Notes under the pieces: model-generated
The model's input: the letters and a program-made list of their open reading frames with translations, nothing else
Database searches by the model: none
Told to the model about the DNA's origin: nothing
Origin: Pontederia crassipes
Lineage: Eukaryota > Streptophyta > Magnoliopsida > Commelinales > Pontederiaceae
Assembly (NCBI GenBank): GCA_030549335.1
Contig: CM060195.1
Span: 43,406,991 to 43,470,990 of the forward strand
Reading direction: 5' to 3'
Length of the DNA: 64,000 nucleotides
Program-made: the position numbers and the translations under genes
Part shown: positions 34,980-46,630 of the stretch, piece after piece
Numbering within the stretch: position 1 is the first letter of the stretch
How the letters are laid out: every line of letters starts with the position of its first letter

Positions 34980-37760
34980 GTAAAGTCACAGGCTTTCATG
35001 GTTTCCTATTGAATTTTAGAGAAACTACCGGAACATTATTGGACCTGACATTTATAACCATATTACAAATGCCTTAAAACACTCTGCCTAGCAATTGGAT
35101 CAAGACAGGCATGGAATTCATAGCTAAGAAGGATTTCACTTCACAAATATCTGATTTCAGACAAATCTCCGTACTGTACAAGGTTACTACTAAAATTCTA
35201 GTACAACTCAAGCCAACCTTAGACAATTTAATTGATCAATCTGCCTTCATCTCACAGAGATCCATCCACGATAACATTATCATTGCCCAAGAAGTTATCC
35301 ATTCCATAGATAGGGGTAGAAAGAAATTCCTATTGCTTAAGATAAATATGGAAAAGACTTTTGATAGGGTATCCTAGAGTGCTATGAAAATCATCGTCAG
35401 GAAAATGAACTTTCCCCCATCTTTATTTCTTGGATCCTTACTTGCATCAAATCCCCTATCTTCACCTGTAATATCAATGGATCTACACCCCTTCACTAGC
35501 TACAGGGTGACCCCATCTCCCTTTACCTATTCATTCTTACTTCCCAGGTGCTCACTTCCCTAATCAATCATCAAATCACTACGGGCTCTTTCATTCCATA
35601 CCCCATAAACACATTCCAGCTAACCATATGATCTATGCATACAACTTGCTCATTTGCACTGTTGTCACTAAATCAAACTATATCACCTTAAAGAAAATTT
35701 TTAAAGATTATGAAGGTTTGACTCTGAAATCTTCTTTCCCCTTAAACTGGATCCTAACCCTTTTCATATCTGGGAGTCCAAATCTCCTACAAATACATAC
35801 CAGCAAAATCACAAAGAACAATTATGGACAAAATCACAAAGAGAGTAATAGGGTGGAAACAAATTCTACTAAACCAAGCCGGCAAGGCTGTGCTCATCAA
35901 TTATGTGATCAATTTTATCTCTGTCAGTTCTTCTTTCATTACTAATGGCATTATTGACGCCATTAAAAAGCATCTTTATTTGGAATCTTGGTGGTGGAAA
36001 ACGTGGTACACACCTTTTAAATTGGGAATCTGTGCAAATGCCCAAGCTCTATGGAGGTCTTGGGATAAAAAACTTGAAGCACATCCGAACATCTCTGCTT
36101 GCCAAAAGAGTTATCGATATGTTAAATAATAAAAACACTCCTTAGGTGCAGCTAGTTAGATACAAATATGAAATCATCCATCCATGGTCCCTTTCTAATG
36201 TCCCCAGCTCCTTTGCCTAGTGTTGGAAAGAAATCTTGAATACCCTGGATATCATCAAGTTAAGCATTATGATTCAAATTGGGGATGGCAAGAAAACAAC
36301 TACTTTTTAGGATCCATGGATCTTCTATGTGCCTCTTAATTGGAAACCTACTTACATCTATGTACATCTGATGTCAAGCACCATGATGGTAAAAGATCTC
36401 ATAATTGTTGGAACTATAATTTACTTGCTGAAATGTTTGGTCTTGAGCTATTAAATTGCATTCTTTTTGTCTACTTATCTCTTGCTGCCTATAATGATAC
36501 CTGATTTTAGGTGATGGATACTCAAGAAGTTGCTAAAGCTAACTCAGTTTATAGATTCATTGTGGACAGCTCTTTACCGCCACCTCTGCCTAAAGGTCAT
36601 CTTGGAGTCAAAACCCACTTGGACAACCATCTTGGAACCACCTTTGGCAGTTCAGCACTGCTCCAAAAATAAAAGTTTTTCTTTGGAAATTATTGCATAA
36701 AAGACTCCCCACTTCTGACGTTATCTTGTGTTTTATTCCTTCTAGTATCCCTTCTTGCAAGTTGTGCGGTACTCATATTGAAATCATGGATCACCTGTTC
36801 TTTATGTGCCTTTTCATTCTGTATTTCTGGTCCATTGTCCAAGCTGAATTCAAATTTAATTTTACACTATGTTTGGATCAACACTCATTAAGGGGAATGG
36901 AAGAGAATGAGGGGAAAGAAAATGAGAGGGAAGTGAAGGGAACTTTTACATCCCAATTTGGGGTTGGAACAAAATAGTACAAAAGGAGGGGAAAATGTAA
37001 AGGAGGGGAAATAAAATAGGAAATTTTATTCAAACAAGAAAAAAAATTTTTCCTTCCCTTCCTCCTCTTTACCCTCCATTCACCTCAATCCATTCACAGT
37101 GTCAAACTATTGTCTCATTCATGGCCTGATTCCAGTTCAAAAACAAAATTGAGATATCTTCTTGTTGTTTGTCTCTGGGGTATATGATCTGTTAGGAACG
37201 AGACAGTGGTTAGATCCAAGATGACAACCACGAGGCTGGTCTGGTCTGACAGAGAGTGTTGTCCATCTACAATGAATATGATAGATGCTAAGTTCTTGAG
37301 GCAATTCATCCCCATGACCCTTCCTTGGCCCAATGGGAGCTCCTGTTTGTGAGGTAGACAAAACTAAATTTATGACTATAAAGGCACTCTTGAGGAAATT
37401 GGACATGTGCTTAGAACTCCTACCCCACCAACAGACTTGGCCACTACTAATGCCTCCCTGGACTCTATGACGTAGGACTTCTTTCTAAGCCTCACATAAT
37501 TTGAATTTCTCTGAATTCCACGTTTTCGAAACGGATCTTATCAAATATTTCACATTTAACGATGGAGCTTTCACGGGCTATGGGAAGTCTGGGGGATTGG
37601 GATTTATTTGTCACTCTCATGATCTCTCGTTTTTTGTTGCAGGTGCGATAGGTAGCAGATGCCGAATCACGTTGGCACCTAAAGCTCGGGCTATGCTAGA
37701 AGGTATCAAATTATGCATCCGAAGGGAAACTCGATACCAAATTTACCGAAATCGTGAGTG
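34980..37760 (+). mobile_element. Degenerate LINE (RT, zf-RVT and RNase H remnants)
   Basis: The plus-strand frames read, in order, an RT fragment (35070-35377, e.g. DFRQISVLYKVTTKIL, DQSAFISQRSIHDNIIIAQE, MEKTFDRVS), a second RT block (35620-36145), a zinc-binding RT-associated fragment (about 36680-36850, CKLCGTHIEIMDHLFFMC) and an RNase H fragment (37540-37740, FNDGAFTGYGKSGG). Stops and frameshifts separate them. Two RT catalytic motifs are changed: the motif A Asp is Asn (KINMEKTFDRVS) and the usual YADD reads YAYN at about 35638. A MITE-like insertion splits the element at 36864-37102. No endonuclease or ORF1 was found, so it is 5'-truncated or lost. Confidence 0.85.
36864..37102. mobile_element. 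Short MITE-like insertion in LINE
   Basis: The ends acactatgtttggat and, in reverse complement, acactgtgaatggat are similar inverted repeats. The 239-bp block interrupts the LINE translation. No secure target duplication was found, so the family is unknown. Confidence 0.4.
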
Positions 37761-38159
37761 TGAAGTTATGTTTAATATATTTGTTTAATTCAATAACTGA
37801 TTATTTTAATAAGTTACTATGATCAAAGTCGAGGCAAAACTCACGAGGGAGTGCAGGAATAAACCTCTTCCGCGCCAGGCAAAGCCTACGAGTAGTAATT
37901 AATAAACCATCCAATTCCCCTCTCATCGTTGTTTCCCATTTTGCACCAACTTGTTTCCTTTAAACGTCCAGTAAGTATAAATAAATATGACACACCAAGC
38001 TTATCACCACAAACAAGCAACCTCGGATTTTCCAGAAAATTTTAAAAGTCGATTTACAAATAATTTATTTTGATTTCATTAAAATTTGATTGTCTGAAAA
38101 TTGTCAGTCGCTCTGGGTGACTTTAGTAAACTGCTGGCATAAATTGCAAAAAAAAAAAA
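37761..38159. other. Short intergenic stretch
   Basis: Nothing recognised. A poly(A) run of about 20 lies just beyond, near 38148-38167. Confidence 0.4.
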
Positions 38160-38534
38160 AAAAAAACCAAAGTAACATAGTGCAAAATCACAACAGTGCC
38201 AACCAAGTGCCTTAACATTGATCAAGTCATTTATTACCCAGAATAAAGCTACCAGATCATACTCCTAATAGAGCTAATTTCTGATGCTCCTACAGATGAG
38301 AAGCATAAATGTTTCTATTGTATACAACAAATAAAATTGTTTTAAGCATTACATTAAGCCATCAACGATTACATTATCAACAAGATACAACTGTTTTCAC
38401 TTAAACGATTCAATTCATGCCTACTAGCAAACTTTATTGCATGATAAAAAGAGAATTTTGGCTCACAATATAATGAGACAAAAAGTTGATACTGTAGATT
38501 GAGAAACAAAATACATCGTCTAGCAAGACAAATT

Positions 38535-41500
38535 TCATTTTTCTTTAGTCATTCTTTTACGGATCTCCTGAGCTGTATTGAAGATGCCTAGTGTCGGTTT
38601 GTTGCACACAAAGCACTTCTTGTTCTTGGCATGATGCTGTCAACATACAAAGCAAAGATATTCACCTCAGTTAAGTCTATCAAATAAAAATAGTTAGAAG
38701 GTATTAACAAATAGCACATCAATTATTAAATCACCAAATGGCAAATGCTACGTGTGAAGCACTCCTTGACTAGTAGGGGTAGTGCCAAGAAGGCATACAT
38801 GTACATGCAGATTTACACTAATTTCAAAAGAAGCATGTTTTTAGGCCTTCAATAATCATTGCACTAACGCTTACTGTCTGCCATATCTAAACATGAAAAT
38901 ACATAAATTTTGGACTAAAGCATCTTTTCGACAGAACTTTAGAATAATTAATGTATACAACAACAAAGCCTTATCCCACTAGGTGGGGTCGGCTACATGG
39001 ATCATACGACGCATTCGTGGATCCATATTCATGAGATTCGAGAATAATTAATGTATAAAGATACAAAAAAGCATCATGTTTGAGAAACCTAGTTACCATG
39101 CTCTGACAAATAGTGTTAGTAAATGTTGCAAGTGCAAAATCAACTAAAGAAACTAACTGGCACAAACAAGTAAAAGAAAGAATGTAGTAATTTCTAGAAG
39201 ATATAAGAGATTGTAAATTAATCAAGAGATAAAATATAATAACAAATGTCTATAAAGTTTTTTGAGGAATGTTAGGCCCCGACAGCCAGCGTAAAACCCT
39301 GTCGAATCTCATGAACATGGATCAATGAATTGGCGACGTATGATTCATGTAGCCGACCCCACCTAGTGGGATAAGGCTTTGTTGTTGTTGTTGTTGCACG
39401 TTCTTAAGAGATGTAGAGGCGTGACGACAGGCCAAATGACTAGGCATTGAACGATGATCAAGTGTAGGAATGACTTTTATTATTGATGTCTTCGAGGGGA
39501 TGGCAAAGGCTTTTGCAAAAAAGTTTGATAGAGATTAATGGAAGAAAAATATGTTTGGTATATTTGCAATAATGGTCCACAATTGGAACTACAATTCCCC
39601 AAGCGGCCAAGCTAACATTATTAACCATTGAATAGATAGTAATTATTATTTCTGAGAACTTCAATTCACCGTTAAACTAGTCTTGTAATTAATAATACAG
39701 AACAATTACTTAACCAAGCTGTGTGAAAATAAATGGATAATTGTAGGCCTCACATACAATTGTAAGTGAAATCACTAAAGTGGTATTTGAAATCAAATCT
39801 ACGTAGTATAAGATAAAACTATTGGAAGATAAAGTCTTCAATGATGACATGATGTCTTCAGTCTATGTACTTATATTAACACTCTACATACTTCATTGAG
39901 CATTCTTTTTCCTTTTGCAGGGGGTAAAGGTGACTATTCAAGGTTAATCATCATCCATACTTATAAAAGGAGAAGTATATACAACTGTTTTATAATGACA
40001 GTGTTATAATCTCAACTCATATGTGGTCACTCTATGAGGTTTGTTTGGATGACTACAACTTTGGGGTAGTCATACTCCATAGATGAAGTTGCATTAGTCT
40101 ACCACATATTGCAATTGCTGAACAACAGAATCATATTTTTGAAACGAACAACAGATTTATAGAAATTACTTTACAACAACAACAACAACAAAGCCTTATC
40201 CCACTAGGTGGGGTCAGCTACATGGATCATACGACGCCATCGTTGATCCATGTTCATAAGATTCAACAGGATTTTATGCTGGCTGTCGGGGCCTAACACA
40301 ACCCTCCTCCTTTATCCGGACTTGGGACCGGCTATAAAATATAGGCGGAGTTATTTATAGAAATTACTTTATAATAAAAAAATGGTTTCTTCATTTACAA
40401 GTTTAACATTGACATAAATTGCTTAATCGATAAATTGTAAGGTTCCAGGTTCTGACGTTATACACAAAACATGAGGGGAAGTGCACAATCATATGAATAA
40501 GAAATACAAATGATCAGGGACTCATATACTAGTATCCCACAATATCTTCTTTTGGAGACGAGGAATTGCTAAGTGACAAGGCACACACATTGCTTGGATC
40601 AACATGTTTCACTGAGCATGTTCTGCCGTTTTTTTTTAGGGTGATGCTCTAACTTAAGTTGTATTTGGTCAATTAAGATTAAATATACGTGATCTGCAAA
40701 GATGAACCATTTTAACTACACAATATTTTTAATCAAAATTGGCCCAAGCAATCATGTCTTAGCATAGTGAACATAATGGCCTTATCCCTAATCATCATTC
40801 CCTAAGAATTTTTCTTTTCTTTGATCCCAAGAAGTATTCAACAATAGCTATGAAGGCTGATATTTTCAATGAAAGGATAACATGAATTAACAAAAAATTT
40901 CATACCTTCAGTGCACAATGCTCACAAAAATAGTGCTTGCAGTTAGTCACCACTGGATCCTCAAAAGGTTGCCGACAAATAAAGCAGGCAAAGGGCAGCG
41001 AATCATCGTCGTCGTCATCATCCTGGCCACCTGTCTGCGGGCCATCTTCTCCCCCTCCCATCGCTAGCTCTCTCTTCCTTGCCTTCTCCGCTTCCTCCCA
41101 TTCCTTCTCCAGCTGCCATCCAGACTTATAATCCCCTCTGTCGTGCATGAATTTGCAGGCGTCGCCAAAACCACAATACCCAGTCTCCTTATAGTCCTTG
41201 CAAATATCCGGCTGGTAATCAAACCTCGCCGTCAGCCGTATGTGCGCCGACGCCCGGAGCGGGCCGTGAGCGCCCCCAGCCTTCTCACCGGCAACCGTCT
41301 GCTCCCTCCGGAAGCCGGCCTTGTAATCAGTGTACCCGTGGATGCCCTTGTAGAGCTTTCCGTCGCCTCCAGCTGCGGCCCCCGACGAAGAGGGCTTTCC
41401 TTTAATGGCCTCTTCAGCCTGCTTGAGAACGCGCTCGCGGATGGCGCGGGCGTCACGGGAGAATTCAGTCTCCGTCTCCAGGGTGGCGGTGGCGCGGCTG

Positions 41501-41814
41501 TCGTGCTCGACCTGGATTTCCTTGGACGACTCGAAGTGGAAGAGAGCGTCGGGACGGTCGCCGCCGACGTCGTCGGGGTCCGCCTTGACGGCGGAGGACT
41601 TGAAGGAGGAGGAGGAGGAGGAGGAGGAGAAGTGAAGCTTGTTGTCGGCGGATGCGGGCCTCTTGGGCCTTCCGGAGGAGATGGAGGTGGGGCGCTGGTC
41701 GCCGGCATCGTCGTCCTCTTCGGAGTCCGCCGTCTGGCGCTTGCGGATGTTCTTGTTCCTGGTGGGCTTCCGGAAGAAGTTGCAGACCTCGCCGGAGTTG
41801 TGCTCGTCCGCCAT
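38535..41814 (-). CDS. CCCH and RING zinc-finger protein, RNF113/Cwc24 type
   Basis: There are two exons: 40906-41814 (codons 1-303) and 38535-38636 (33 codons plus stop), giving 336 aa. The 2269-bp intron has GT-AG ends between codons. RNF113/Cwc24 proteins are spliceosome-associated and have ubiquitin-ligase-type RING domains; plants annotate them as zinc finger CCCH domain protein 1. The N-terminus is charged and of low complexity (Ser run 63-70). The CCCH finger is C205-x8-C214-x5-C220-x3-H224, after the conserved [15 protein letters not shown]. The RING is C277, C280, C292, H294, C297, C300, then C311 and C314. The intron falls inside the RING, so exon 2 supplies the last two zinc ligands. 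ATG 41814 is chosen because [14 protein letters not shown] fits the family; the frame is open upstream but starts only at GTG. Three Au SINEs sit in the intron, and a dead copy of exon 2 lies at 22668-22736. Confidence 0.95.
38958..39040 (-). mobile_element. 5'-truncated Au SINE with perfect TSD
   Basis: Only the 3' 83 bp of the SINE is present. The break falls near the B box (ending gattcg on plus). Perfect 17-bp target duplications, agaataattaatgtata, lie at 38941-38957 and 39041-39057, so the truncation occurred at insertion. The duplicate locus near 23030 lacks it. Confidence 0.92.
39271..39396 (+). mobile_element. Partial Au SINE
   Basis: The copy begins gttaggccccgac and ends in a (TTG)n tail. 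It lacks the first 50 or so bases of the full-length copies. No target duplication was found. It is in the RNF113-like intron, antisense to the gene. Confidence 0.88.
40174..40352 (-). mobile_element. Au SINE, full length
   Basis: It has perfect 19-bp target duplications, atttatagaaattacttta, at 40155-40173 and 40353-40371. It is in the RNF113-like intron, same strand as the gene, about 550 bp from the 5' splice site. Confidence 0.93.
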
Positions 41815-42114
41815 TGATGGCTGAAAGAAGACTCGAAAGTTTGTTAGGGCTCGAGAAGAAGGCACTTCGAAGGTCCCAAAACGTAAGAAGGGCAGAGGAA
41901 CGCTCCTTAGCCCTTGATCTGAGGGCTTCCTTAGCAGTTTCACGGTCCACGATTAAATTCGCCCGTCTGTGATGAACCCACCCTCCGATTAAATTTGATG
42001 GTATGCGATGAATCCATTAAATTTAATATATTTGTTATGTAAGTGGTTTTTCATCTTGATCAAGTTAAAGAATAAAAGGTCATGCATAAATTTTCCTTTT
42101 TTTTCCTTCAAATT
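41815..42114. promoter_or_regulatory. 5' flank of the RNF113-like gene
   Basis: This is the short interval between the ATG and the left LTR of the next element, so it should hold the 5' untranslated region and core promoter. No specific element can be named. Confidence 0.35.
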
Positions 42115-44382
42115 TGATAGGGTCTTATTTTCTAATTATATTAGAAATGGTTTATTTTTTAATTAAAATTAGTTTCTTATATTCTAATTTGATTATAATT
42201 CCTTTTTCCTTTTATTTCTTTTTTATTAGGTCTTGTTTGGATTTATCCTATTAACAAGAATACTTGGAACTTTTTTTTATCATACTATAGAATTTAATAT
42301 TATTTTGAGGCTTAATCCTTAATACCCTAATTGGACCAAGAACCTATCAATTGGTATCGAGTTAATTAATTTTCATTGATATTTCGTATTTTTGTTGAAC
42401 CAATAAATTTAATTATCTTCGTCTTTTGTTGTGTCCAACACATCTACTGCAATCCATAAATAACTTAGTTATCTTCGTATTCTATCGGCGTCTAATACAT
42501 CTAGTGCAATCCACTTCATTCATCCTTGTCAACCAATAAACTACACTGTCAATACACCGACTCGTCAGATAAAAATTTATGCCATTAACTCGACATAAAA
42601 AATGCAAAGTGGCATATCAAATTTATAGAAATATTCTTTGAATTCTCAAGCATCATCCAATTTGAAATTTTCTTCATTATTAGAACATATGACCGTACTT
42701 GAGGAATAAATTAAAAATATATCACGATTGATGGAACAATAAACCAATTTAAAACGAGGGACAATTCAAGTTCTTTACATGACAAATATTATAAAGATGA
42801 TGGGCATGTTTCTAACATATTTTGTATGAAAAGAGACTTTTCACATTTGGATGAGAATGATCCAATTGGATGAATTTCTGGAGCTAAAAAATATTTTTGA
42901 TATCATTGCATCACAAAAGTATTTAAAGTGGAGCTTGCATCAATCAATCTTGATAGTGGATGTTATCCAATGGTCAAATTAGTTAGAAATGAGACGAGGA
43001 ACACTAAATTAGAAATTTTTTTTGAAGAGTTATTAGCACATTTCGAACCACTAGGGTTTGAAAACATACACGGAGAGCTAACCAAGATTCAACATTACAA
43101 TGTACTCATTTTGAGCGACTTTCGAATCACAAAATATTGGAATGACCATCATTTATTGGTTGAAGGAATTCTTCCTGATATTTGACGTGAAGTTAAAGCT
43201 CGAAGATGTGTGAGAATGATACTTGCTATTTCATTTGCTTTAGTAGAAGAAGATCGATTAAGGTACAAATGATTGAAAATAATTTCAACCATTCATTTGA
43301 ATCCCTCTTTATATGCTCCACTTAGATCTTCAATTAATGAATTGTCATAACAAGACAAGGAACGTGTTCATAAAGTTATATTCTTTCATTGTAACGAGGC
43401 AGAAAGGTCATATTTGCTACAAGGGACAATTGTTAATCATTTCATGCAAAAGTTGAAAATAAAATATCATAGTTGAATCAATGCATGTGCTTGGTGGTTA
43501 TACAAAACTTCATATTATGAACTTAAATGATTTTTTAAGAAACATCAAATAACTATTTTGGTTAATACTAAAAGCTCTAATAACTTTATGAAGGTCAAGT
43601 TAGCCAAGCAATTGGACTTGCTATCAAACTGCGTTCAAAGTCTAAGGTCAAACTGACTTTTGGATTCTCGTGTTAAAGTCTCAATGCAAGGTCAAAAATT
43701 ATTTATTAATACTTATTTTTTACCAATTGATGATTATGAAGTTATTTAAAGAATTAAATGGTTACGCATGTTTGGACAAGTTACTTGGAATTTTTTGAAA
43801 CTTATCATGACATTCAAGTGAAATGATCAAAGATTTAAAGAATAAAAAACATAAGCTCGATTACGCATCGAGCTATCAAAGAATCAACCTATTGAATGAA
43901 TCATTAAGAAGAAAAAATTACCTTGACATCACAAGAAGCAGTACAAGATAAATTCTTCCTCGAGAATATCACCACACATCACAAGCTTGGAAGAGAAAGA
44001 AATTAATAAATCGTCATTGGAAGGGACAATTTTCAAAATTTATTACTGGTCAGCCTTGAGGACAAGGCTGATTTCAAGGATGCGAGAATGACATGATTTT
44101 ATTTCCTAATTATATTAGAAATGGTTTATTTTATTTAATTAGGATTAGTTTATTATTTCGTAGTTTGATTATAGTTTTTTTTCTACTTTTGACTAGGAGT
44201 TGTTTGGTTTTACTTTATAAATAGGAACCTTTGGAACTTTTTTTGTATTATGCTTAAGGGAATTAATCTTGATAATTGCTTGGAATAAATATTTTAGAGT
44301 TCTGACTCGAAGTGTTTTATTGAAGGCTTGATCATCTCGAAGTGATTAATTTAAGATCCCAGTTGGATTAGGAACCTATCAA
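42115..44382 (+). mobile_element. Gag-protease Gypsy derivative lacking RT, RNase H and integrase
   Basis: The 5' LTR is 42115-42350 and the 3' LTR 44089-44382. Both contain the block ctaattatattagaaatggt and end acctatcaa. The primer-binding site ttggtatcga follows the 5' LTR at 42351, and a purine-rich aaggatgcgagaa precedes the 3' LTR. The interior is only about 1.7 kb. Broken frames show a Gypsy gag block (42990-43260, EELLAHFEPLGFENIHGEL, then RCVRMILAISFALVEEDRLR) and an aspartic-protease block (about 43580-43830, KLAKQLDLLSNCV, LPIDDYEVI, WLRMFGQVTWNFLKL). Sequence then passes to a pol C-terminus-like tail. RT, RNase H and integrase are absent. No target duplication was identified. Confidence 0.8.
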
Positions 44383-46630
44383 AACCCTACTAGAATAATT
44401 TTCTTCCTCTAAAGATCTCTTTGCAAACGTTGATGCTCAAACACATTGATCGAGGCAACCGCTTGAAACATCGATCATTGCTTATTTATCCCACTTTCTC
44501 TCTATCATCGTCTCTCTTTCCTTGTCACATAGGCACAAACACAATTTCCATTTTGTTTGTACTTGTCTCTAGCCAAATTTTAGATATGCTGGAAGACAAA
44601 TATTCAAAACATTTTTTCTCCTTGTTCGTGTGAAGTAGAATCCTTCTAAAATTCTCTCTAGTTTGATACATTTTTTATGTAATGAAATAGGGGGAAATCG
44701 ATATGGTAGAACAACATATTAGCCATACATTTTTTTTAATCAACAACTAGATTTAAGGTAACTAAGTTGAAGAGCATCGATCACAATTGTCTACTTAAAA
44801 TTAAGTTAGCCAAAAAAAATTAAAGCAAATAAAAGCTCTAATATAAAGGAAGAATCAAATTTTGTTGCAAAAAAATTCAAGACACTCTGGGATCCTCTCC
44901 TTGAACTACGACGTTCCTCTCCAATGATCTCGCGATCCATTTACTTCTTCGTCAACCTTTTTCATTGACGATCCCAAGTGACATTCTACTTCTTCCATGG
45001 CATTCCTCTTGAATGATCGAGTGATTGCTCCTTCCCACAATCTAGAGCGAACACTCTTCATATTAAGCATCAATGACTATAAGCGGAATGATTATAAGTA
45101 GATAGATGCATAAATAATTATAAGCAAATGCATACTCAATGCTACAAATATGTGTTATGTAGAAGTGAATCTAGTGATTCTTTTATAAAGTAAAGAAAAA
45201 GAGATATTTTTCTTCATATCAAATGGATCAAATATGTTAATATGATAATTTAATTATATTTTATTGGTTGTAAAGAATTTTCCATATTTTTCTAATGGTT
45301 CAAAACAATATGATAAAATATTTTTTTCTCGTAAAAAATTTGTTCACATTAAATTATTTATTAGTACGTTCTTATTAGTGATTTGTGTGATTTTATTATT
45401 TCTTAAATTTTCTTGAATATCATGTGAGTTTATAATCATTTTTTAATACAATTGTGAAGAACAAGTGGTGATCCTCGACCTAAGAAGCTCAACTTTTCAT
45501 GGAACATAATTGAATGGGTGAGACTTTTTATAAAATGATGACATTATGGTTGTAGTAATGTTTCATGTCTTTTGTAATATTTAATATGTATTCATCATGT
45601 CCCAAACCTTACTTTGAATTTTATTTAGTATGTAATAGCCACATCAATGATGTATGTTTTGTAAGAAGCATATCACGAACCTTGTCAGTTTTAAATAATA
45701 TGATGTTGTAGTGTTACATTCAATCAACTTTCTTTTGGTTCATCCTTTTTTTTCAGGATTATTTTTTTGGGCCATGTGAGATACTAACTTTTTTTGGTGT
45801 GAAGTTGTAGTGTTGCATTGTGTTACCTCCATTTTTTTCACTGAGATGAGCACATGAGATGGAACTTGCAACCAGCGAATGACACATATCACATTTGCCC
45901 ATCTTGAGAGCTGAACAACTCTACAAAGAGTTTCTAAAATTTACCAACCCGCAACTTCTTAAGAATTCAAATGCATGAATCAAATAATTTTTCTTCCTAC
46001 CAACCCACGATCACCACATTACTGAACATTAAAGAAGTAAATTTGCAAAATATGTACTTTTGAGCATAGTGTAAATCACTGTTCATTCTTCCATAAAGGA
46101 ACACTATATGAAGGTAACTTCCGAACACCTGATTGGTCAACACGCGAATTCCATAAGAAGAAAATGCGGAAAGCCAAATAATAAAACTTGCAAAAATTGC
46201 TACTTCCACATGGATGTACATTGAGTTGCTTGTCGATTAATATTAAAGAGACTAATAAACTCATAGCAATCACAACTTTTCTATAAAAAAACTAAGCAAT
46301 GTGACATATTCAAAACACAAGGAAGAGGATTGAAATGTCATTAGAAATTCGTAACAAAGATTTTAGAACCGCTCACTGAAAGATTGATTGAAGTGAGAAC
46401 ATTAGAGAATGAGAAGAGGCCTAGTAATATCATGAGTACAATAACATCAATTCCTCCGTTAAATCTTCCAACGTGAATGGTATCACTAGTAACACAAGTA
46501 AAAAGCAAGTGGCTAGGAAGTTCCTACTAACATCATGAGTATAATATATAGCATATGAGTTTTTTAGGTAGTATTTTCATACTAGAATATGTGAATAGTT
46601 GAATTGATAAATTAGTTCGGGTGAATTTGG
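44383..46630. other. AT-rich intergenic sequence, no gene seen
   Basis: No coding region, RNA gene or element ends were recognised. Confidence 0.45.

Noticed and set aside
41143..41817. Plus-strand open frame of 224 codons
   Set aside because: It is antisense to the RNF113-like exon 1 and consists of low-complexity Gly/Val/Leu translation.
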